Positions 1 to 10,459 of a DNA stretch of 64,000 bases are shown here, one piece after another. This DNA comes from an uncultured beta proteobacterium (GTDB lineage Bacteria; Pseudomonadota; Gammaproteobacteria; Burkholderiales; Burkholderiaceae_C). The notes beneath the pieces are model-generated. The model saw only the letters and a list, made by a program, of their open reading frames with translations. It made no database searches and was not told the DNA's origin. Positions within the stretch are counted from its first letter, which is position 1. Each line of letters begins with the position of its first letter. A program made the position numbers and the translations under genes. The DNA lies in contig CAIRAW010000038.1 in assembly GCA_903876735.1 (NCBI GenBank), positions 158,932-222,931 on the forward strand, given 5' to 3'.

Positions 1-1
1 T

Positions 2-907
2 GGCACCACCAACAAGGGCAACCCGCTGCACTTTCCGGTGCGCATGCCTGACGGCAGCACGCGCGAGATCGACCGCTCGGACGAGATCCTGGCCTATTTT
101 GCAACCCACGAAATCGACGCCCTGGTCTCGATCGGCGGCGACGGGTCGCTGACCATCGCCAACGCCCTGCACCTCAAAGGTCTGCGCGTGGTGGGCGTGC
201 CCAAAACCATTGACAACGATCTGGACAAGACCTTCACCACCTTTGGCTTTGACACCGCCGTGGCCTTCGCCACCGAATGCGTGGACCGCCTGCACAGCAC
301 GGCCGAGAGTCACCAGCGCGTGATGGTGGTCGAGGTCATGGGGCGCTATGCGGGCTGGATCGCCCTGCACGCCGGTATTGCCGGCCACGTCCATGCCATC
401 CTGATACCCGAAATCGACTTTGACATCGAGAAGGTGGCCGATGCAATCCGTGCGCGCGATGCCAGCGGCCACCTGTACTCGATCGTGATGGTGGCCGAGG
501 GCGCCCGCGCCGGTCATGGAACGCGCGAGGTGCTGGCACCGGCCGAAATCGGCCATGCCGAGCGGCTCGGCGGGATCGGCGAGCGCGTCGCCCACACGCT
601 GCAGGAACGCACCGGCAAGGATGCCCGTGTCGTGGTGTTGGGCCACCTGCTGCGCGGCGGCAGTCCAACCGCATTCGACCGCCTGACCGCCCTGCGCTTT
701 GGTGCGGCGGCGGTGCGCGCGCTTGACGAAGGGCAATCCGGCATCATGGTGGCCCTGGGCTTTCCCGATGTGAACTACGTCGCGCTGGAAGAAGTGGCGG
801 GTCGCATGAAGGGCGTTCCGCTTGGCAGCGACACGCTGCAGACCGGGCGCGATCTGGGCATCTGTTTTGGCGATCAGGTGGCGCTGAGCCAGCATCAAAG
901 CAGCTGA
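2..907 (+). CDS. 6-phosphofructokinase, 3' part (5' end outside window)
   Basis: Phosphorylates fructose 6-phosphate to fructose 1,6-bisphosphate in the cytoplasm. The frame is open from base 2 and the first visible residues (GGTTNKGNP) are the start of the family's substrate region, so only the N-terminus is missing. Visible motifs are IGGDGS, PKTIDND, MGR followed by AGW, and LGHLLRGGSP. The Gly in GGDGS is typical of ATP-dependent enzymes, because PPi-dependent ones usually carry Asp there. The Lys in PKTIDND is shared with PPi-type and some ATP-type (group III) enzymes, so ATP use is likely but not certain. The stop lies 10 bases before the hoxA-like start on the same strand, so the two may be co-transcribed. 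Confidence 0.9.
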   Translation, partial: GTTNKGNPLHFPVRMPDGSTREIDRSDEILAYFATHEIDALVSIGGDGSLTIANALHLKGLRVVGVPKTIDNDLDKTFTTFGFDTAVAFATECVDRLHSTAESHQRVMVVEVMGRYAGWIALHAGIAGHVHAILIPEIDFDIEKVADAIRARDASGHLYSIVMVAEGARAGHGTREVLAPAEIGHAERLGGIGERVAHTLQERTGKDARVVVLGHLLRGGSPTAFDRLTALRFGAAAVRALDEGQSGIMVALGFPDVNYVALEEVAGRMKGVPLGSDTLQTGRDLGICFGDQVALSQHQSS

Positions 908-917
908 AGGCCAAGCC

Positions 918-2363
<1,446 letters not shown>

Positions 2364-2382
2364 CGGCAAGCTGCTGTGCCCA

Positions 2383-3000
2383 TCACGGACAGCTTGGGAT
2401 CTCAGGGTTGCTGCCATTGCGAAAGACCCAGGGCGCTATGGGCTCGGCCTGCGCCCACAAGCCCAATCGCGCGGCCTTGGCCGAGGATTCCGCGCTATCA
2501 AACCGGTCGCGCCCCGTCGCGCTGATTTCGCATTGGTAGGCGCGGTAGAACCAGGCCGATCCGACAGCCACCTGTTCCAGGTTGGCGTACTGGCAATTGC
2601 CCGTGAACACCGAGCCGACAACCCGGCCATACTGGTCCAGCTTGCTGTACGCCACCCGCACCGTCTGCCCCAGCAGCAGGCGCGACAGACTGGCCTGGGA
2701 CTGTGCGCCGTAGGTCTGCGCGAGCTCCGGCGCGTCGATGCTGTCAAGCCGGATGCTGCTGCCGTTGACGGTAATGGTGTCGCCGTCGTGCACCTTGCTG
2801 ACCGTCCCTTCAATCAGATTGGGGCCCAACTCATAGCCACACAGGTTGCTCGATGCGTTGGGTACCGCTGTGCCGGGGCTTGCCGTCAAATCATTGGCTC
2901 CGGTACTGGCACCCCCGCTGCCGCCGCCACCGCCGCAAGCGGCCAGCAGAAGCACCAACAGAAATGGGGCAATAAAGCGCAGTGGCATGCGCTCGAGCAT
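2383..3000 (-). CDS. Thermonuclease-like (SNase) lipoprotein
   Basis: Secreted, probably lipid-anchored nuclease of 205 residues. The N-terminus has a hydrophobic segment ending in a lipobox LLAAC (Cys22), followed by a Gly/Ser/Thr-rich spacer to about residue 52. The staphylococcal-nuclease fold follows, with the signature VHDGDT, RLDSIDAPE and DQYGR. Arg84, Glu92 and Arg126 match the catalytic Arg-Glu-Arg triad. Such enzymes cleave DNA and RNA with Ca2+ and may act in nutrient scavenging or DNA turnover at the envelope. Two starts are possible (Met1 or Met5); both leave the signal intact. It is convergent with hoxA (19 bases between stops) and appears monocistronic. Confidence 0.85.
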   Translation of the reverse strand: MLERMPLRFIAPFLLVLLLAACGGGGGSGGASTGANDLTASPGTAVPNASSNLCGYELGPNLIEGTVSKVHDGDTITVNGSSIRLDSIDAPELAQTYGAQSQASLSRLLLGQTVRVAYSKLDQYGRVVGSVFTGNCQYANLEQVAVGSAWFYRAYQCEISATGRDRFDSAESSAKAARLGLWAQAEPIAPWVFRNGSNPEIPSCP

Positions 3001-3120
3001 ACGCAGGCAAACGCGACCTCGCTATCCCCCAAAAGAGGCATACCGATGCCGGGAGCGCCGCCGCTCGGTGAAGCCCGGCGCAAGCCAATATGTCCAATGC
3101 GCGACAGCCCTGATTTCCGA

Positions 3121-3140
3121 ATGACGCCGTAATACGTCAT
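3121..3140. promoter_or_regulatory. Inverted repeat upstream of acyl-CoA dehydrogenase
   Basis: Perfect 6-base arms ATGACG (3121-3126) and CGTCAT (3135-3140) with an 8-base spacer, 26 bases before the ATG at 3167 and just upstream of its ribosome binding site. It may be an operator or a leader hairpin. No regulator is linked to it. Confidence 0.3.
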
Positions 3141-3166
3141 CAATCCAACCCACGGAGCAAGAGCTG

Positions 3167-4342
3167 ATGAATTTCGAGTTATCTGCGGAAATCCGCGAAT
3201 TGCAGGACCGCACACGCCGCTTCATAGCAGAGCAGGTGATTCCCTTTGAAAACGACCCCCGCATGGGGCCGCACGGGCCGAGCGCACAACTGCGCAGTGA
3301 ACTCGTGGAGTTGGCGCGCGGTGCCGGCTTGCTGACGCCGCACGCATCAGTGGAGATGGGCGGACTGGGGCTTGGCCACATCGCCAAGGCGGCCGTCTTT
3401 GAGGAGGCTGGCTACTCTTCGCTGGGCCCGACCGCGCTCAACATCCATGCGCCCGATGAAGGCAATATCCATTTGATGGAAGAGGTAGCCAGCACCCTGC
3501 ACAAAGAGCGCTGGTTGCGGCCCCAGGTTCAGGGTTATACCCGTTCCTGCTTCGCCATGACCGAGCCACCCCCCGGTGCCGGAGCCGACCCATCCATGAT
3601 CAATACCCTGGCGGTACGCGACGGCGACGACTATGTCATCAACGGCAGCAAGTGGTTCATCACCGGCGCCGAGGGTGCCGACTACGTCATCATCATGGCG
3701 CGCATGGAAGATGGCTCGGCCACGATGTTTCTTTCGGATATGAACCGTCCCGGCATCACCTTGACGCGCAGCATGGACGCCATGGACCGTTGCTTCACCG
3801 GGGGCCATGGTGTGCTCTCGTTCCATGATGTGCGGGTTCCCGCCACAGACATCCTGGGTGAGCCGGGCAAGGGCTTTCGCTATGCCCAGATCCGTCTGGC
3901 ACCGGCGCGCCTGACGCACTGCATGCGCTGGCTCGGCCAGGCCCGCCGCGCGCACGATCTGGCTGTGGACTACGCCAGCCGTCGACAGGCTTTCGGGAAA
4001 ACGCTGGCCGAGCATGAAGGCGTGGGTTTCATGCTGGCCGACAACGACATGGACCTGCATACCGCGCGCCTGCACATCTGGCACACCGCCTGGCTGCTGG
4101 ACCAGGGTCAGAAGTGCAACTTTGAGTCAAGCCGCGCCAAGGTGGTGTGCTCGGAAGCGCAGTGGCGTGTGGTCGACCGTTGCGTGCAGATACTGGGGGG
4201 CCAGGGTGTGACCGCCGAAACGCCCGTGATGCGCATTTTCATGGACATGCGCGCTTTTCGAATCTACGACGGCCCGAGCGAAGTGCATCGCTGGAGCATG
4301 GCCCGAAAAATTGTCCAGTCGGCGCAGGCTGCCGGCGTTTAA
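3167..4342 (+). CDS. Acyl-CoA dehydrogenase, ACAD10/11-like
   Basis: FAD flavoenzyme of 391 residues that introduces a 2,3 double bond into an acyl-CoA and passes electrons to ETF. The three-part fold is intact: N-terminal helices, a middle beta domain (CFAMTEP, WFITGAEGADY) and a C-terminal helical domain (RRQAFGKTL, QILGGQG). The usual catalytic Glu of the YEG motif is Asp here (IYDGPSEVHR), as in the ACAD10/11 branch. The substrate is therefore more likely unusual (branched, long or hydroxylated) than a simple straight chain. The start is chosen by GGAG before the ATG. It is a stand-alone gene; its TAA overlaps the stop of the convergent VOC gene. Confidence 0.88.
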   Translation: MNFELSAEIRELQDRTRRFIAEQVIPFENDPRMGPHGPSAQLRSELVELARGAGLLTPHASVEMGGLGLGHIAKAAVFEEAGYSSLGPTALNIHAPDEGNIHLMEEVASTLHKERWLRPQVQGYTRSCFAMTEPPPGAGADPSMINTLAVRDGDDYVINGSKWFITGAEGADYVIIMARMEDGSATMFLSDMNRPGITLTRSMDAMDRCFTGGHGVLSFHDVRVPATDILGEPGKGFRYAQIRLAPARLTHCMRWLGQARRAHDLAVDYASRRQAFGKTLAEHEGVGFMLADNDMDLHTARLHIWHTAWLLDQGQKCNFESSRAKVVCSEAQWRVVDRCVQILGGQGVTAETPVMRIFMDMRAFRIYDGPSEVHRWSMARKIVQSAQAAGV

Positions 4343-4731
4343 GCGGGCACCGACAGCCGGTTCGCGATCTCGATCAGGTTCATGTCGGGGTCGCGCACGT
4401 AGACTGAAAGAATCGGTCCGGTAGCGCCGGTGCGCTGCACCGGACCTTCAAGGACGTTGACGCCGCAGGCAGCCAGATGCCGGCTCACTTCGGCCAAAGG
4501 CACGGACGTCAGAAAGCATAAATCGGCAGACCCGGGTGTGGGGGCCAATGCCTTGGGTTCAAATTCCCTGCCGTGCTGGTGCAGGTTGATTTTCTGGCTG
4601 CCAAATGTCAGGGCTTTGCGGCCTGCGCCAAAGGTGACCACGTCCATGCCCAGCACCGTTGCGTAAAAGGCGACGCTGGCGTCGATGTCGCGCACGGTCA
4701 AAACAAGGTGATCCAGACTGTCAAGCTTCAT
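4339..4731 (-). CDS. VOC/glyoxalase-family protein
   Basis: Small cytoplasmic protein of 130 residues with the paired beta-alpha-beta-beta-beta modules of the vicinal oxygen chelate family. It starts MKLDSLDHLVLTV and ends near RDPDMNLIEIANR. His in SLDHL, His in NLHQHG and Glu in NLIEI are candidate metal ligands. The ATG at 4731 is preferred over the longer frame because it has GGAG upstream and matches the usual N-terminus. Substrates in this family vary (lactoylglutathione, dioxygenase substrates, fosfomycin), so none is assigned. It lies 13 bases downstream of the flavin reductase-like gene and is probably co-transcribed with it. Confidence 0.8.
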   Translation of the reverse strand: MKLDSLDHLVLTVRDIDASVAFYATVLGMDVVTFGAGRKALTFGSQKINLHQHGREFEPKALAPTPGSADLCFLTSVPLAEVSRHLAACGVNVLEGPVQRTGATGPILSVYVRDPDMNLIEIANRLSVPA

Positions 4732-4744
4732 GCGAATCTCCCAT

Positions 4745-5377
4745 TCAAGGTTTGCCGGGTTTGTTCTGGTCCAGCCACTGCGCGTAGGAAATGCGCGCAA
4801 TGTCAAAGCGGTCGGTGGTACGGCAGTAGACCGAGGGCGAACCGAGTCTTCCGAGGGGCGAGAAATTCTGAATGTGCAAGCGCGGACCGATCAACTCGTC
4901 GGCCACATGGAACATGATGACTTCACCGATGAACAGCGTGTTCTTGCCAAGTTGCTGCGCGCTGAACAGTTTGCACTCCAGACTCACCCTGGCTTGCGCG
5001 ATGCGCGGCGTGCGAATGTGAACACAGGGCGCGGTCTGTAGTTGTGCGGCGTCGAGTTCGCTGTGGTCGGGCGGAAAATCGGCCGCCGAAATATTCATCG
5101 CGTCAAACAGTTCCTCGGTCACCATGTTCACGACAAACTCGCCACTGGACTCGATATTGCGGGCCGTGTCCTTGGCGCCCCCCTGTGGGTTCTGGCCGAC
5201 GCTGACCATGACATACAGGGGCTCGCTGCCGATCGCATTGAAGAAGCTGTAGGGCGCCAGATTGACCACGCCACTGGGACTGTGGGTACTGACCCAGGCA
5301 ATCGGACGCGGCACCACCAGGTTGGTTAGCAGTTTGTAGTTGTCGGCAGCGGTTTGAAGCGAGGGATCGATTTGCAT
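4745..5377 (-). CDS. Flavin reductase-like FMN-binding split-barrel protein
   Basis: Protein of 210 residues in the DIM6/NTAB flavin reductase family. The core is recognisable from PRPIAWVST, NLAPYSFFN and the DTARNIESSGEFVVNM segment, which form the FMN-binding split barrel. Members bind FMN and either reduce it for a partner oxygenase or act as flavin oxidoreductases. No monooxygenase is adjacent, so the partner is unknown. It precedes the VOC gene on the same strand, and the pair may handle a reactive or aromatic metabolite; this is inference only. The start ATG at 5377 is the only good one. Confidence 0.82.
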   Translation of the reverse strand: MQIDPSLQTAADNYKLLTNLVVPRPIAWVSTHSPSGVVNLAPYSFFNAIGSEPLYVMVSVGQNPQGGAKDTARNIESSGEFVVNMVTEELFDAMNISAADFPPDHSELDAAQLQTAPCVHIRTPRIAQARVSLECKLFSAQQLGKNTLFIGEVIMFHVADELIGPRLHIQNFSPLGRLGSPSVYCRTTDRFDIARISYAQWLDQNKPGKP

Positions 5378-5411
5378 AAGGCTTTGCCCTGGTTATGACT
5401 GAATTACTGGC

Positions 5412-6791
5412 TCATTGGCTCAATTCGAGCACAACGACGTGGCCTTGCGGCGCCGGCCAGGTGCGGCCCGTCAGGCGTTCGCCGTTGAACTCGGCACTGA
5501 TGGCGCGCAGACCCGGCTGGGTCAGAACCATTCTGGAACTGGCGACACCGGCGCCGCTTGCCGGCACGCCGGGCAAGGCGCTCTGGCCGTCAAAACTGAT
5601 CTTGTCGCGCTGGGCATCGAAATAGCCACGCGGACGGGAAAACGTGACCAGCGACTGGGCCGATTTTTCCGCTTCGCTCATGCGCTCCGGGCGCAGATGG
5701 ACGATGGCGCTGGAGCGCGGAAAGGGACTGCGGTAGACATGCGTGGTGGCATAACCCGGCGCGCTGACCACAAACTCGTATGGCACGCCAGGGCGCGCCG
5801 CAAACGGGCCCCATTGGCCATCGGCGCCAACGGTCTTGTTGTGAACCGCGTTGCCCAGACGCTCGCCGCTGCTGGCGTCGGTGGCAAAGATCGCGATGCT
5901 GGCACCGGGCACTGGCAAATTGTTCGGCCAATTGCCTGAGCCGGGGTCATCCGAGCGCAGGCCCCTGCCCGTGATGTTGCCATTGAGAACCGGCGCCGCC
6001 TCAGCTTCTATCGCCAGTGAGCGCGGCGCCCTGCCGGTGACAAAACGGTAGGCCGCGTCAAACGCCACGGGCGAAAAAGCGGTCTCGCGGTGATCGATGC
6101 GCGGGATCACCACATTGCTCGCGCCCTTGAGTTCGGGTCCGTCGAAGCCGACGTTGGTGGCCATGCCCTTGGCGCCTATCCACAGGCCATCAGGCTGCGC
6201 GTACTTGTCGTTGTTGTCGGATCGGATCGTGAGCCACTTGACCGGGCCGCTGACCTCGTCGCCGTTGGCGTTCTTGGGCGCATTGAGTGCGCTCAAAAAG
6301 GGGCGGTTTCCAGCCATCTCATTGTCTTCACGAAAACCCTTGACCGACCAGACGCCGTGGTTCGGCGTTCCACCCAGAATGGCGTGCGACACGGTCGCCG
6401 CACCGCCGCCGTTTTGAATGTAGTTGCGAATTGCATGGCCGCCGCGCGAGTTCCCAAACAGCACCACCTTGCTGGCCCCGCTTGCTTTCAAGACCCTGTC
6501 TACCTCGGCCTTGAGGAAGCGCATCTGCTCGGTGGTCGAACTGCGGCCTGGCTGCGCCTTGCTGTCCTCGTCGCGCGCCAGTGGGTACGGTATCTCAATC
6601 GCATGCAGGCGCTCGCGCGGCCAGCCGTTGGACTCAAAACGCCACAAGGTGGTCTGCCAGAGCGCAGCGCTGTCGCCGTTGCCATGCACGAACACAATCG
6701 GCGGCGTCTCCTCGAGCGCGGGCCGACTGGCGCACGCGGTCAGCAGCAGGGCAATGGCGGCCAGTCCCAGCAACAAGCGGCGAGTCATCAT
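5412..6791 (-). CDS. Lipase/esterase-like lipoprotein, alpha/beta hydrolase with beta-sandwich tail
   Basis: Exported hydrolase of about 459 residues. The lipobox LLTAC near residue 20 predicts acylation. The hydrolase domain (about 25-290) shows the oxyanion region FVHGNGD and the nucleophile elbow GNSRGG with Ser as nucleophile. A His in IDHRE is a candidate triad member. The C-terminal part (about 300-459) looks like carboxypeptidase-regulatory or beta-sandwich modules (VPGASIAIFATDA, YEFVVSAPGYATTHVY). The substrate may be a lipid or polyester; extracellular PHA depolymerase activity is possible but not shown. ATG 6791 is chosen for GGAG eight bases upstream; an adjacent in-frame ATG at 6788 is equally usable. 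A perfect inverted repeat lies just upstream. Confidence 0.8.
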   Translation of the reverse strand: MMTRRLLLGLAAIALLLTACASRPALEETPPIVFVHGNGDSAALWQTTLWRFESNGWPRERLHAIEIPYPLARDEDSKAQPGRSSTTEQMRFLKAEVDRVLKASGASKVVLFGNSRGGHAIRNYIQNGGGAATVSHAILGGTPNHGVWSVKGFREDNEMAGNRPFLSALNAPKNANGDEVSGPVKWLTIRSDNNDKYAQPDGLWIGAKGMATNVGFDGPELKGASNVVIPRIDHRETAFSPVAFDAAYRFVTGRAPRSLAIEAEAAPVLNGNITGRGLRSDDPGSGNWPNNLPVPGASIAIFATDASSGERLGNAVHNKTVGADGQWGPFAARPGVPYEFVVSAPGYATTHVYRSPFPRSSAIVHLRPERMSEAEKSAQSLVTFSRPRGYFDAQRDKISFDGQSALPGVPASGAGVASSRMVLTQPGLRAISAEFNGERLTGRTWPAPQGHVVVLELSQ

Positions 6792-6809
6792 GGCAGTCTC
6801 CTTCGGGTA

Positions 6810-6829
6810 GCTTGGTACACAGACCAAGC
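6810..6829. promoter_or_regulatory. Inverted repeat in the leader of the lipase-like gene
   Basis: Perfect 7-base arms GCTTGGT (6810-6816) and ACCAAGC (6823-6829) with a 6-base spacer, directly upstream of the ribosome binding site of the minus-strand lipase gene. It could be an operator or an mRNA hairpin. Confidence 0.35.
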
Positions 6830-6842
6830 CAAATGCACGATT

Positions 6843-6864
6843 GGCGGGATCAGTTTAACCCGCC
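6843..6864. promoter_or_regulatory. Second inverted repeat in the lipase / cytochrome b561 divergent region
   Basis: Arms GGCGGG (6843-6848) and CCCGCC (6859-6864) with a 10-base AT-rich spacer. It lies midway between the divergent starts at 6791 and 6958, so it could regulate either gene. Confidence 0.3.
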
Positions 6865-6957
6865 GATTGCCGCGCTCAGGCACTGAAACAAAAGCCATGG
6901 CTTCATCATTGATTCACAAAGCTGTCGCACAATCGACTCAATTTCCATGACAAGCCC

Positions 6958-7527
6958 ATGACTCAAAATACCACCGCCCGTTACGACCCCGTCAGCCGCG
7001 TTTTTCACTGGCTTACAGCCATCGCCGTGACCATCGCCTTCATCCTCGGGCCGGAACACTTCGGTCGACTCATGAAGCAGGGCGTCGACCCCGCAAGCCA
7101 CAGCGACATTGTCTGGCATGAGTCGCTTGGCATAGTGGTCCTGGTATTGACCATGCTGCGCCTTCTCTGGCTTGCCTTTCGCCCGGCCCCGCCAGAAATT
7201 TCCATGGCCAACTGGATGCACGCAACGGCCAAGCTGGTGCACTTGGCGCTGTGGGCGCTGCTGCTGGCCTTGCCGATCAGTGCCGTGCTGGCCCTGGGCA
7301 GCGAGGCCCATCCGCTGACCCTGCTGGGCGGTGTGCGCATCAACCAGATGCCCTTGATTGCCGACTCCGCGCTTGCGGGACTGGCCGACTGGGGCGACGT
7401 ACACGGATTCCTGGGCGACGCCATCATGGCATTCGCCGGACTGCACGCGCTTGCAGCCATCTACCACCAGGTGGTTCTCAAGGATGGCGTTCTCTCGACC
7501 ATGTTGCCCGGCAAGGGGAAGCGCTAA
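6958..7527 (+). CDS. Cytochrome b561
   Basis: Inner-membrane diheme cytochrome of 189 residues with about four transmembrane helices. Candidate heme ligands are His17 (RVFHW), His54 (WHES), His149 (DVHG) and His163 (GLHA), in the usual spacing of the bacterial b561 / Ni-hydrogenase b-type cytochrome fold. Such proteins move electrons between quinol and an acceptor; related ones reduce superoxide or serve as membrane anchors. The start is ATG 6958. No partner dehydrogenase is adjacent. A hydrogenase link is conceivable given the H2 sensor in this window, but nothing shows it. Confidence 0.87.
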   Translation: MTQNTTARYDPVSRVFHWLTAIAVTIAFILGPEHFGRLMKQGVDPASHSDIVWHESLGIVVLVLTMLRLLWLAFRPAPPEISMANWMHATAKLVHLALWALLLALPISAVLALGSEAHPLTLLGGVRINQMPLIADSALAGLADWGDVHGFLGDAIMAFAGLHALAAIYHQVVLKDGVLSTMLPGKGKR

Positions 7528-7564
7528 GCGCTTGCGGCCTCGCGCATGCCGGACTACAGCCGGC
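7519..7564. terminator. Palindrome over the b561 stop and a weak terminator-like hairpin
   Basis: A perfect 15-base palindrome (AAGCGCT, A, AGCGCTT; 7519-7533) spans the TAA of the cytochrome gene. It is followed by a GCCGG (7548-7552) / CCGGC (7560-7564) stem before a short CTATTT. This is a weak candidate for termination between the two convergent genes. Confidence 0.3.
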
Positions 7565-8353
7565 CTATTTGCCGGTAAATTGAGGCGGCCGTTTTTCCAG
7601 AAAGGCCCGCACGCCCTCGCGTCCATCGGCGCTGCCGGCACGGTCAACCAGCAGCAACTTCTCAAGCGCCAGATGGGCTTGCAGGTCGCGTGTCGGCAGG
7701 CCGCTGCACAAGGTCTTGATGCCGGCCAAAGATGCGCTGGCGCAGTGCGCCAGGCGCTGCACCAGTGCCTCGGCGGCGGCGGCCAGTTCGGCGTCGGGAT
7801 GCAGATAATCGATCACACCATACTGCAGGCAATGCTGCGCATCGATCGCCTCGCTCAGCATCAGCCACTGCTGTGCACGCAGGGCGCCAACGCGGCGCGC
7901 CAGAAAATAGGAGGCCCCGGCATCTGGCGACAAGCCGATTGCGGCGTAGCCGGTGCGCAGCTTCATCGACTCAGCGCCAAGCACAAAATCCCCGCACAGC
8001 GCCAAGCCAATGCCGGCGCCGGCGACCGGACCGTTGACCACCGTCACGATTGGCAAAGGCGCCGTGGCCAGTCGGTGCAGCGCCGGGTGCAGTGGCGTCA
8101 GCACGTCGTCGACCAGCGCAGCGAGCGCGGGGCCGGCCGCCACGAATTCGTTGATGTCGCCTCCCGCGCAGAAGATGCGGCCCTCGGCTGTCAGTACGAC
8201 AACACGGGGTTGGCCATCGAGCACCTCGTGAATCGCACGCACCAGTGCGCGGCTGGCTGCATGCGCCAGGGCATTCGCGTGCTCAGGCCGCCGGAGGATG
8301 ATGCGACCGATGCCACCGGCCACACCCCAGGCTATTCCGTCAGATACTTTCAT
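7565..8353 (-). CDS. Enoyl-CoA hydratase/isomerase family protein
   Basis: Crotonase-fold protein of 262 residues. The oxyanion-hole segment FCAGGDI and the second backbone-amide region NGPVAGAGIGLALCGD are intact. The position usually holding the second catalytic Glu is in AAIGLSPDAG, so the hydratase versus isomerase assignment is open. It hydrates 2-enoyl-CoA or shifts double bonds during beta-oxidation, and is closest in style to PaaG-like isomerases. It is the last gene of the large operon: 23 bases after livF, with GGAG before the ATG. It complements the two MaoC-type hydratases, so an isomerase role for unsaturated or ring substrates is plausible. Confidence 0.87.
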   Translation of the reverse strand: MKVSDGIAWGVAGGIGRIILRRPEHANALAHAASRALVRAIHEVLDGQPRVVVLTAEGRIFCAGGDINEFVAAGPALAALVDDVLTPLHPALHRLATAPLPIVTVVNGPVAGAGIGLALCGDFVLGAESMKLRTGYAAIGLSPDAGASYFLARRVGALRAQQWLMLSEAIDAQHCLQYGVIDYLHPDAELAAAAEALVQRLAHCASASLAGIKTLCSGLPTRDLQAHLALEKLLLVDRAGSADGREGVRAFLEKRPPQFTGK

Positions 8354-8376
8354 TGGGTCTCCACGGGAAAGAAATT

Positions 8377-9201
<825 letters not shown>

Positions 9202-9202
9202 T

Positions 9203-10435
9203 TCACCACTTCTCGAGCTTGGGTACCGGAACGCCCGTTGCAATGGTGCTCAGCTTGCCACCATTGACCTGTCCGATGTTGACACGCGGGTCGCGCAGGG
9301 GGAACGGTGCCTCGATCGAGAAGTCAACGTCGCCGCCAACATAGCCGAAGAAATCCTTGGCCGCGAAGTGCGTCGTGGTCAACGTCTGGTACATCAATTC
9401 ACCGGTGAGCTTGTCACCGCCGTACTTGCGCGCGCCAGCCTCGACGCTGCGAACCAGCACCAGAGCCTGGGCGATGCCGATGGCGCTGAAGGAGTTCCAC
9501 GCTGCCTTGAGACCGTACTTGGTGCTCAGCAGGTTGTAGAAGCGCTTGGCATCCGACTCATCGGCACCGGCAATCGCCAGCGAATAAGCCTCGTAGTCAC
9601 CTTCGAGCGCGGCAATGCCGCCCAAAGGGCGTTCCAGCACGCTGATCGAATTGTGCATGCTGTAGACGAGCGGGATCTTCTTGTTGAGCGCCTGCATGGC
9701 GCGCTTGACGGCGATGCCATGCTGGATCGGTCCTGGAACCAGAACCACTTCAGCACCCGCGTTGAGCACACGGCGCAATTGCAGCGTCAGATCGGCTGGC
9801 TGCGGGTCGACGTAGACCACTTCGATCAGTTCGATCATCGCCGGCTTGGCCTTGGCGTAGGCTACGATGCCCTTGCCCATGTCAGCGAAGGTCGGCGACG
9901 CTTCGGTGGTGAACATCGCCACTTTCACGGGACGGCTGCCACCGACCTTGGTTTTCTGGTACCACTCGACGAATGCCGCGAGTTCGTGCACGAAGGTCGG
10001 TCGCACCGACATCACCCACTGGTTGGGGCGCCAGCCAAAACCATTGGCAGCCGAGCCCAGAATCATGGGAACCTTGTCGGTCGGCAAGCGTTGCTGCAAG
10101 GCCGCCGTGTCGGGGCCGCCCAGCGAGAAACCAATGATGGGTTTGGTGGCCAGAATGCCGGGCCACAGACTGGCCGTCTGCGCCGTGTCGTAGCGCGTGT
10201 CGTAGGGCTTGAGCTCAAGCTTGACGCCGAGCTTGGCGCCTTGTTCAGCATTCCACCAACTGAACACCGCTTCGCGCCCCCCAGAAAAAGCCGGCATGAC
10301 GCTGGCGAAGGGGCCCGAGAAATCGGACAAGGAGGGAATCTGGTAAACCGTCTCCGCCAGGGCCGGCGTGGTGGACAGGGTGAGCGCAGCGCCAGCCAGC
10401 ATGGCCCGGGCCGCCAGGGACTTGAATAGTTTCAT
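9203..10435 (-). CDS. Periplasmic binding protein of the liv-type importer
   Basis: Protein of 410 residues with a cleavable signal peptide (Lys-rich start, hydrophobic core, ALA cleavage site near residue 27). The mature part has the two-lobed Peripla_BP_6 fold (YQIPSLSDFSGP, GFSLGGPDTAALQQRLP, VVYVDPQPADLTLQLRRVL). It captures the transported solute for LivHMGF. Binding proteins of this divergent group are seen beside aromatic and fatty acid catabolic genes and need not bind amino acids. A good ribosome binding site (AAGGAG) precedes the ATG, which may give high expression. It lies 24 bases downstream of livM. Confidence 0.88.
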   Translation of the reverse strand: MKLFKSLAARAMLAGAALTLSTTPALAETVYQIPSLSDFSGPFASVMPAFSGGREAVFSWWNAEQGAKLGVKLELKPYDTRYDTAQTASLWPGILATKPIIGFSLGGPDTAALQQRLPTDKVPMILGSAANGFGWRPNQWVMSVRPTFVHELAAFVEWYQKTKVGGSRPVKVAMFTTEASPTFADMGKGIVAYAKAKPAMIELIEVVYVDPQPADLTLQLRRVLNAGAEVVLVPGPIQHGIAVKRAMQALNKKIPLVYSMHNSISVLERPLGGIAALEGDYEAYSLAIAGADESDAKRFYNLLSTKYGLKAAWNSFSAIGIAQALVLVRSVEAGARKYGGDKLTGELMYQTLTTTHFAAKDFFGYVGGDVDFSIEAPFPLRDPRVNIGQVNGGKLSTIATGVPVPKLEKW

Positions 10436-10459
10436 AGAGTTGTCTCCTTAGGGTTTTCT

